Part shown: piece by piece, positions 57,601 through 64,000 of the stretch
How positions within the stretch are numbered: the first letter of the stretch is position 1
Layout of the letters: every line of letters begins with the position of its first letter
DNA from: Sphaerolaimus hirsutus
Taxonomy: Eukaryota > Nematoda > Chromadorea > Monhysterida > Sphaerolaimidae
DNA: 64,000 nucleotides
NCBI GenBank assembly: GCA_964036195.1
Contig: OZ038458.1
Coordinates: 7,564,001 to 7,628,000 of the forward strand
Direction of reading: 5' to 3'
Position numbers and translations under genes: made by a program
The notes under the pieces: generated by a model
The model's input: the letters and a program-made list of their open reading frames with translations, nothing else
Told to the model about the DNA's origin: nothing
The model's database searches: none

Positions 57601-60600
57601 GCCGTATAGGTGAATTTTTTTTTGAAAATACATGTTCACACGAGGTCCGTACCCTGTGTTTTTACAGTATAACGGGCTGCTAATTAAAAACTGTTGGGGG
57701 GAATTGATCGAAATTTTGAGGGGGTGTACCCCACTATTTTTGGAAGTTTGAGCCTTTTGGTGACCCGCCTGAGAGTGGACTGCTGGAAAAAAACCCTGAT
57801 ATTTTTGAGAATTCACTGTCCAGATTTGGCACTGGACAGCAAAAATAATAATTACATTAGAATGTCCCTTAGAGGACAATGTATACCACTGTAAAATGTG
57901 TGTTTAGTAAAGCGAATTTTAAAATAAAAATTTGATCTGCTACCAAAGTGTATTTGACACCCATACACATGTTAAATTTCGATTTAAGTCAAATCTTCTT
58001 TACACACTTTAAAAGCTGGTTTATGATGTCCTCTAGGATATGATTAAAGGTAAAAATTCGCGTAAACAACATTGCCCCAAAAATCAACCATAGTGGAGTT
58101 TCAATGAGGGTCCCTGTAATGATGTCATCAATGACCTCATTCCAGGAACAAAATTCACCTTGTGGGACAGCTTTTGTGTTGACTAGTGATGTAAAGGCAC
58201 CGGGGCACCGGTACCCTGGTGCTGGGCACCGAACGGCACCAGCACCGGTGCTGGTGCGGTGCCATTACAATCTTCAGGGGTGCCCTGTCGGTGCCGGTGC
58301 CATTTTTTTCAGAATAGCACCGGTGCCGGTGCGGTGTGGTGCTATATTTTTGCCGGTGCCAAAGGTGCTAGCACCAGGGCCAAAGTAAAAGGCACCGGGA
58401 AAGGCACCGGACATGGCTTCATGTGCTGTGCAATTTTGTCCATAGTAAATACGTGCTTTTTCATATTTCAAAATACAGCGATTTATTTACCCAACCCTTT
58501 TTTGCCTTTTTTGTAAAATCCCATCAAATAGATCCCGTTTTTGCCTACTGTGAAATCTATTATACCTGAAAGGTTATCTGATGAGCGAATATAACATTTT
58601 GTTGAGTTTTAAATCATATTTACCGTATTTCCTTGGGGGGGGGGGGGTGATTGTTTCATAGTGCTCCCGAGAGGGGGGGGGGTTAAACGAGGGGGGGGGG
58701 TATTTCGAGGGGGGGGGTTATTATTTCACAGGAATTTTTTTGAAATCCTAGTACAAAATCGTCGTTTGTGATGTGCGCTGGGGTAGAAAAATGCATCAAT
58801 AACTGACGTGTACACCACCTGGGGCAATGTTGTTTACATGAATTTTTACCTTAAATCATATCCTAGATTCCATCAAGATATCATGCTGTCCAGTGCCAAA
58901 CCTGGACAGTGAATTCTCAAAAATATCATTTTATTTTCCAGCAGTCCACTCTTAAGGGGGTCGCCAGGGGGCTCAAACTTCCATGAAAAGCAGTGGGGGA
59001 TGTCGTGTACACCCCCTAAAAATTTCGATCAATTCCCCCCAACAGTTTTAGATTGGCAGCCCGTTATACTGTAAAAACACGAGGTGCCGGACCTCGCGTG
59101 GACGGCGATTTTTTCAAAAAAATATTCATGTATACGGCGGCCCACACTCAGGTGGGTCGCCGACCATCCTAAGCCCGTATTTAGTAGTTGGGGGGGGGGG
59201 GGGTTTGAGTATATGCCCTAAAAATTTCGAATCAATCCCCTAACTACAGCTAAAGATATGGTGTCCGGCACCGACTCAGAAATTAGGTGCCGGACCTGGC
59301 GTGTCCCCAGTCCCCAGTGTCCCAAAACATAGCTGAATTAATGGCTTTTTTATATTAAAAAAGGATCGCTACACTTATTACAACTTGGCACTCGTCCAAT
59401 TTTCAACTTGCGTATTGTACAAACGAAAGTGAAGGGCCCATGATATTCGCCCGCGTCACCGCTAATCGCGCAGAAAGGAATTAAGCGACCAGAACTGGTC
59501 GCAAATGACGCCTGAATGCACCATCCTTCCCTCTGCATCATTATGGATATATGCATTTCTTCCGTGAAACATTATGGATATGTTAACTTTCGATATGAAA
59601 CTTTTATGGATATGTGCACATACGACGTGAAACTCCAAAATTGCACGCGTGCACTTTTGGAAATGAAACTCCATTTTGTATGGGGATTTCGGCATCCTCT
59701 TCCCGCCGAATCTGAAGCACGCGTGCACTTTTGGAAATGAAACTTTTTTTTGGAGATATGCACTTATGAAATGAAACTATTGTGGCCCGAGTGTGACTTA
59801 TGCATTTACGGCGTGAAACTGTTGATTTTCACGTTGGATATGTGTACTTTCGATGTGAAAATCGTGTTTTTTATTTAAATCAGCATGTACGTATCTCGGG
59901 AACGAAATGGACTATAACACTCATTTTTTTACCAAAATGGGCAGAATTATACGTGGATGTCGAATCCACAGCTAACTCGATTTTTCTGGATTTGGCGCTT
60001 GTGCACTTTTAGAACGGAACTCCCCAAATACCCCTAGGGGGTTTATTTTTTCATGGTGGAAATTTTGAGGGTGGTTAAACTAGGGGGCGGGTTTTGTTTT
60101 CGCCTGAAATTGTTTGAACTCTCAGTACTAACTTTGTTAACGTTGAGGTACAAAAATGCAACGAAAAAGCCGGAATTACAGCTCAGCGGCGTTTGACATG
60201 AAACGATGAGGTCGTAAAATTGATTGCATCAAAATAGACAAAGGTACAGCATTGAAATTTCAGAATTAGATAGTTCCAGTAATTGTGTGTAATGTTCTAA
60301 AAAATTTTTTAACAAATAATCATTATTTAAGTAGTTATTAATTTAACGTCAAAAATTTTTGGTGACAAATGTTGACGTAGAATGTGTAAATTTTGACGTA
60401 AAATTAATAACTTATTAAATAATAATTATTTTCTTAATTTTTTTAGATATTACACACAATTACTAGAACTATCAAATTCTGAAATTTCAACACTGTACAT
60501 ATGTCTACCGTATTTCCTCGCAATACCCCCCGGGGGGTGATTGTTTCATAGTGGTCCCGAGAGGGGGGGGGGGGTGGGGTTTAACGAAATAGTCGTCTGA

Positions 60601-63600
60601 AACGTACGCAGACGTCGAAAAATACAACAAAAACCGCCATTTATAAGGTTATGTAGACTAACATTAGTACGTAGATGGTATAAACACTGTTCTAACGTGA
60701 TTCCGACATTGTTTTAACGTGTGTTCTGCACTATGCAGAACACAAACTGCAGTATTTGTCATGTACGTTCTCTTTACACTCAATCTGGGGGGGGGTATTT
60801 CGAGGGGGGGGGGGTGATTGTTTCATAGTGGTCTCGAGAGGGGGGGGGGGTCAAACGAGGTGGGGGGGTATCTCGAGGAAATACGGTATTTTGATGTAAT
60901 CAATTTTACGTCATCATTTCACGTCAAACGCCGCTGAGCTGTAATTCCAGCTTAACTGACATGTATTTACGTAAATATGTACACTTATACATGTAGATGG
61001 TACAAACATAGGGGGGTTATAAGTTCATAGTGGTCATTCTGAGGGGGTATTTCGAGGGGGGATTTCGATGAAGTACGGTAAATACATTGACTTACGATAT
61101 CATAGATTTTCATTTTGCAGGACTTCTATAGCTTGTGGAGCCCCTGGTACATCTATAACAGCTGCGTGATTATGGTAGTGGGATCGATCACACTTGTCAT
61201 ACTTTTTCTGTGTGTGCTCATTTCCTGGCACTGCACTGAGCGGAGAACGGTGGGTTCAATTTAACAATTTTCTGTGTATTTAATTCAGAAAGTAGTGAGA
61301 AGACTGGGCTCAAATTCAATTGGCCAGGGGGCACTCCCAGACCCTGTAAAAACCTGCATGGCATTTTGCAGGGCATTTTCCATGGCTTCTGACACTTTGC
61401 ATGGCATTTGACATTTTACAGGGTCTGGGAGTGGCACCAGACATTGGTGGTCGGAGCGCCGCGCCTGATAAATCTCTGCCGTGCCAGAAGGGAAGAATGA
61501 TGCGCGGTGGACAGAAAAGTACATTCTGTCAGTTCAGATTTTGTGGGGCAGTCACCGACTTATGTGATATAGGTACTGAATGGCAAAAATAAAATGAGAA
61601 CATTGGCCCGTTGCCAAGAACACACTTCCATATGAAGGGTGTGCTTCTAAAAGTGCCGATCTACGAAAAATCGATTTTGAGATGATTGCAATTGAAAGTT
61701 TGCAAGTATGCAATACCCATACATGGGTATTGGGTATGGGAATTTTGGGTATGGGTATTTGGGGTATAGTATTGGGTATCCACATGCATGGGTATAATCT
61801 TAAAGTATACGCATGAAACTAGTTATATAAAATTTAGCGATGGTGATACGAATAAGTTTACTGTAGATCGGTACTTTTAGTGGCACAAATTTGGAAATCA
61901 CATGGAGATCGGTACTTTAAAAAGCACAAACTGTAGATCAGTAAATTATCAAAGCACAGATAGTTATATTCTAAGTACATCGGTACTTTTAAAAGCACAA
62001 TTTTTTAAAAACATGTTTTTATTGCATTTTTAGTGTTGTAGATGGGTACTTTTGGAAGCATATTTTTAAAAATCGTTTTTTTATGGAAATAGGTTCTTTT
62101 AAAGGCCCAATTTTGTTTACATGCAATTCTAAAGCACAAATGAATTAAAACCATAATTTTTTTCGATGTGTACTTCTAAAAGTACCGATCAACATCACAA
62201 AAATAAAATTTCAAAATTTGTGCAAATACAACTACCTATCTATTTACATGCAGATCGGCACTTTCAGAAATAACGGTTTTGGCTTCATTTTGATGAAAAC
62301 CGTAATTTTATTCAATGTGTGCTTCTAAAAGTACCGATCTACAGGAATTTTTTTTTCAAACTTTGTGCAAATGAAAGTACTGATCTACATGCAGATCGGT
62401 ACTTTCAGAATTACCGAAAGATTGCATGTGAAAGTACCGATCTAACATCGGTACTTTCAGAAGCACAAAAACGCTAGATGTAGATCGGCATTTTTATCCA
62501 TACAAAAAAGCACAAAATGAGTTTGTGCTCTAAAAAGTGCCGATCTGACATCAGTACTTTTAGAAGTACAAAAAATAATGTGCAGACTGCAGATCGGTAC
62601 TTTAAAAAGAACAATTTTGGAAAAACTGTGTAGATCGCGGTAACTTGTAAGATACAAAAGCAGTAACAGCTTGTAGATCGGTACTTTTAAAATTTCAGTA
62701 ATTGTATTTTGCCATATTTTAGAATTTTTCGACCCCCTAAAAATTTATTTTCACACCGCCACTTTTTATTATTTTTTTTAAGTGCTTTTCTATGGGGACA
62801 CCAAAAATGGTCGTAACTCAAAATTGAAAAAGTTGTAGATCGGTACTCTTTGAAGCACACCCTTCATATAAGCGTCTACCGTATCACCTCGAAATAACCC
62901 GAGGTCTGAGCGACTTCGTGAAAAAAACCCGCTCGAATTACCCCCTAGAAATTTTCACTCTGAAAAATACCCGCTGGGGTTTTTCGAGGAAATACGGTAG
63001 TTCAACATCGTTAATATTTAGACGTGTCTTTGCACATTTTGAGAGTGGTTCTGCTTGCAGTGCGTGGCAGAGATTTGTCGGGTCCATTGTTACCATTGAC
63101 GAATCTGTGGGCTAATCAAACTTGGCCCCAGGTAGTTATGTAAGAGCGCCATGGCGCTGACACCTGGCGCTAGCGCCAAAGCAAAAAGTGCCATGGCGCT
63201 TGGCGCTATTTTGCTGCGGCGCCAAAGTCGCTTGGCATATATATATATATATATATATATTAAAACATATTTCAGAACAGACTGTTCTCGAGCATGAATT
63301 CTCACCGATTTCGGATACGAGAACAAGGCCACATCACCAGACTCTCCATCGCGGCAATGCTTTGTTCAGTGATTTTTATCACCATCCCATATATAAGTTT
63401 GGAGTGTATATTTCATCTGACTGACATACATTCAAAAGAATTTCTTATGGTATATGGACCCTGCTTGGGTGCTTTAGTGTCACTTAATTTTCCTTTGAAT
63501 ATGGTAGTTTACGCTTGGAGGTATCAGCCAATCAGGAGTGGCATCACTAACATTATAAAGTGTAAAATGCCAAAAAATAATCCACATAGAATAGTTCCGC

Positions 63601-63635
63601 ATGGAACATGTGATCATGTGCAGACTGTATTTTGA
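48680..63635 (+). CDS. Class A-type seven-transmembrane receptor (6 exons, hAT element inside exon 4)
   Basis: Exons are 48680-48887, 49336-49426, 49516-49585, 50074-50091 + 51104-51208, 61121-61249 and 63276-63635. All phases agree, giving 326 residues. The N-terminus has Asn-x-Ser/Thr sites. TM1 contains FLGNCLLLFLF (family GN), TM2 LSFADMFTGL (the conserved Asp), TM4 VMTWTIAIFGF (the Trp), and ECL2 a Cys. TM5 is VIMVVGSITLVILFLCVLI and TM6 LSIAAMLCSVIFITIPYI. TM7 ends LNMVVYAWRY, where NPxxY is N-M-V-V-Y. A canonical DRY is not seen after TM3 and TM6 lacks CWxP, so this is a divergent rhodopsin-like receptor; the ligand is unknown. Exon 4 is interrupted by a 1,004-bp element that might be spliced out. 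AATAAA follows at 63718. Transposons account for most intron length. Confidence 0.78.
49050..49275. mobile_element. GCGCC-word element (partial ends) in GPCR intron 1
   Basis: GTGATGTAAAAGCGCC opens the left side, and GCGCCATGGCGC words follow. The right end (GGCAGCGTCATGCGC) is degraded. No clear target duplication. Confidence 0.6.
50100..51103. mobile_element. hAT-type element inside GPCR exon 4; candidate spliced intron
   Basis: Ends are CAGGGTTGGTTTTATAAAAA and a right end finishing TTTGCCAACCCTG, with an exact 8-bp duplication GTAATGAC (50092-50099, 51104-51111). Arms are ATTGTATAAAAATTTTAC and TTTTATTTTATT words. The left target copy gives a potential donor (GTG|GTAATG). The right arm gives a T-rich tract plus TTCTGAG|ATT at 51088. 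Splicing 50092-51088 would keep the frame and add five residues (ILPTL). An introner-like element is nested at 50459-50854. Confidence 0.88.
50459..50854 (+). mobile_element. Introner-like element nested in the GPCR hAT element
   Basis: The left end GGGTGCATTTGTAAAACATC is degraded. The right end CATGGCTTGGGACTGCCCCA then G is a good match to the 9223 end. The interior consists of TTGTCATGACAAATGTC and TGACACTTTAC words, plus a GTATCCAAA block. Confidence 0.55.
51209..52547. repeat. GPCR intron 4, first part
   Basis: A TACCGTA left end (TACCGTATTCTCTCGAAATG, 51260) lacks its partner. A palindromic segment lies at 51480-51565 (AGTTTCATATCGTAAGTGCA and complement). The CGCCCAGCTATCT-type sequence occupies 51780-51915, followed by GCGCC words. 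No coding potential. Confidence 0.5.
52764..55036. mobile_element. 2.3-kb hAT-type GCGCC-word element
   Basis: Ends are TAGTGATGTGAAAAGCGCCA and GCGCTTTTACATCACTA, with an exact 8-bp duplication GTCTACAC (52756-52763, 55037-55044). GCGCCATGGCGC arrays occupy both ends. The middle has a nested introner-like element (53117-53863), TGTAAAATG words (53870-54130) and about 600 bp of AT-rich sequence without a transposase. Confidence 0.92.
53117..53863 (+). mobile_element. Introner-like element with GAGTTAA word array
   Basis: It begins GTGCCGGTTCCGCAAGTGGA and ends TCCACTTGCGGAATTGGCCC then CAG, so the GT...AG end signature is kept. The interior is a 300-bp array of AGTTAAGAGTTGAGTTAA words followed by its complement, a large fold-back. 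It is inside another transposon, far from coding sequence. Confidence 0.75.
55224..57437. repeat. Long inverted repeat with GCGCC-word hAT element in the centre
   Basis: Arms of about 400 bp (roughly 55555-55935 and 56755-57170) pair, for example TTTTGGGGCTGTTTTTT with complement and ATACATGTATCTGGAAATGT with ACATTTCTGGATACATGTAT. The centre holds a TAGTGATGGAAAAAGCACC...TTTTCCATCACTA element at 56406-56743, flanked by GTGCAGAC and GTCCGCAC (imperfect duplication). No coding potential. Confidence 0.65.
57438..59310. mobile_element. Long-TIR element with two nested partial elements
   Basis: The left end CAGGGGACAGGCCAGGTCC and the right end GACCTGGCGTGTCCCCAG are complementary in part. Pairing continues inward (GAGTCGGTTCCGG with CCGGCACCGACTC; GGATATGATTAAAGGTAAAA with complement). 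A TAGTGATGTAAAGGCACCGG left end with GGCACCGGTGCC words begins at 58185. A truncated TACCGTA element begins at 58621. Confidence 0.65.
59400..60030. repeat. Tandem-like GTGAAACT/GGATATGTG repeat
   Basis: Units such as GGATATGTGCACATACGACG then TGAAACT recur five or six times. Both this block and 38130-38420 contain the phrase CTCGATTTTTCT[A/G]GATTTGG and TATACGTGGA, so they are copies of one element family. Confidence 0.55.
60030..61080. mobile_element. TACCGTA-class element split by a TIR element holding another TACCGTA MITE
   Basis: The outer right end is GAAGTACGGTA at about 61079. The inserted element, about 60170-60951, has ends CCGGAATTACAGCTCAGCGG and CCGCTGAGCTGTAATTCCAG. A full TACCGTA MITE (60506-60888, TACCGTATTTCCTCGCAATA to TCTCGAGGAAATACGGTA) is nested inside that: three levels in 1 kb, ending 40 bp before GPCR exon 5. 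Confidence 0.75.
61325..61440 (-). mobile_element. Short introner-like element in reverse orientation (GPCR intron 5)
   Basis: On the minus strand it begins CTGGTGCCACTCCCAGACCC and ends GGGTCTGGGAGTGCCCCCTG. The interior has GCATGGCATTT words. It lies 75 bp after a GPCR exon, antisense to the gene. It matches the CTGTAA subfamily. Confidence 0.65.
61631..62870. mobile_element. 1.24-kb element built from GATCGGTACTTTTAGAAGCAC words
   Basis: TATGAAGGGTGTGCTTCTAA at the left pairs with GAAGCACACCCTTCATA at the right. More than ten internal copies of GTAGATCGGTACTTTTAAAA or its complement are spread throughout. No reading frame of note. Target duplication unclear. Confidence 0.75.
62877..62999. 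mobile_element. Short TACCGTA MITE
   Basis: It runs from TACCGTATCACCTCGAAATA to TTTCGAGGAAATACGGTA, 123 bp with TA borders. It is the smallest complete copy seen. A GCGCC-word fragment (63145-63235) and a TA dinucleotide run (63237-63260) follow, ending 15 bp before the last GPCR exon. Confidence 0.8.
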
Positions 63636-63717
63636 AAATTTTGAATAGGAGTCGAATTGTAATTCCGTACTTTTTGTGCTATCAAGTTAACAATGCCAAT
63701 GAACAATTATTAACAAA

Positions 63718-63723
63718 AATAAA
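63718..63723 (+). terminator. Poly(A) signal of the GPCR gene
   Basis: AATAAA, 83 nt after the GPCR stop codon. Confidence 0.55.
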
Positions 63724-63733
63724 CGCTTTAATA

Positions 63734-64000
63734 TACCGTATTTCCTCGAAATACCCCCAGGGGTTTTTTTTCAGAGTGAAAATGTTGAGGGGGGTATTTC
63801 GAGGGGGCTTATTCGAGGGGGGTTTATTATTTCGTCAGAAATTTTCGTGAAATTGGTAGTAAAGATTACGTGAAAACATGCCCAACAGGGGTAATAAATG
63901 TGACAAAATAGGATATACCGTATTTCCTCGAAATACCCCATCTCAAAATACCCCCCTCAAAATGGACACTATGAAATAATTACCAACCGCATCGAAATAC
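63734..64000. mobile_element. Two TACCGTA MITEs, the last cut by the window end
   Basis: TACCGTATTTCCTCGAAATA occurs at 63734 and again near 63916. Between them is a left arm and part of the core (TTTATTATTTCGTCAGAAAT). The second may be nested in the first; the right ends lie outside the window. Confidence 0.65.

Noticed and set aside
61900..62860. CRISPR array reading of the GATCGGTACTTTT repeats
   Set aside because: Orientation and spacing vary, the ends form a TIR, and the context is a eukaryotic intron.
63237..63260. (TA)n run as a promoter element
   Set aside because: It is a simple microsatellite directly before the last GPCR exon.

Overview
The window is nuclear DNA from an animal, almost certainly an invertebrate. 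It holds multi-exon, spliced, metazoan-type genes: a WDR11 C-terminus, a FAM162-like mitochondrial protein, two C2H2 zinc-finger paralogues, a mucin-like C-type lectin and a class A-type GPCR. All recognised genes are on the + strand. Most of the rest is nested, mostly short DNA transposons. I cannot name the species. No tRNA, rRNA, CRISPR array or bacterial operon was seen.

Layout. 1-8.4 kb: last eleven exons of WDR11, with a nested transposon in one intron. 8.4-10.9 kb: two PIF/Harbinger-like MITEs and an introner-like element. 10.9-13.4 kb: three-exon FAM162/UPF0389-like gene. 15.0-18.6 kb and 19.9-22.8 kb: tandem zinc-finger genes A and B. 22.8-26.6 kb: inverted-repeat elements. 26.6-35.9 kb: secreted C-type lectin whose introns are full of transposons. 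35.9-48.6 kb: no gene recognised, only nested elements including two related 3.7-3.8 kb hAT-type copies. 48.7-63.6 kb: six-exon GPCR spread over 15 kb by transposons.

The most interesting signal is a set of introner-like elements. Their ends are near-inverted repeats, but one end carries GT (GGTGCCAG...) and the other carries AG (...CTGGCNCCAG). Four copies coincide with predicted introns of three genes: two in zinc-finger A, one in zinc-finger B where the paralogue lacks the intron, and one in the lectin 5' UTR. Other copies lie outside exons or in reverse. Separately, a 1,004-bp hAT-type element sits inside a GPCR coding exon with an exact 8-bp target duplication. That duplication starts with GTAATG, and the other end of the element carries a T-rich tract and AG, so removing it as an intron would keep the frame. 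A different hAT-type element with an exact 8-bp duplication interrupts codon 5 of zinc-finger A with no such rescue.

The repeats fall into end-defined groups: hAT-like (8-bp duplications; at least ten exact cases), TA-flanked TACCGTA...TACGGTA elements, a TIR family with 4-bp duplications, and Harbinger-like elements with 3-bp duplications. Many have interiors made from one short word and its reverse complement, such as GCGCCATGGCGC, TTCGAATTTTCGAA, ACGTAAACGT or ATCGATATTCG. All calls come from reading the sequence. Gene-family names rest on remembered family features, and exon boundaries on splice signals, phase agreement and paralogue comparison.
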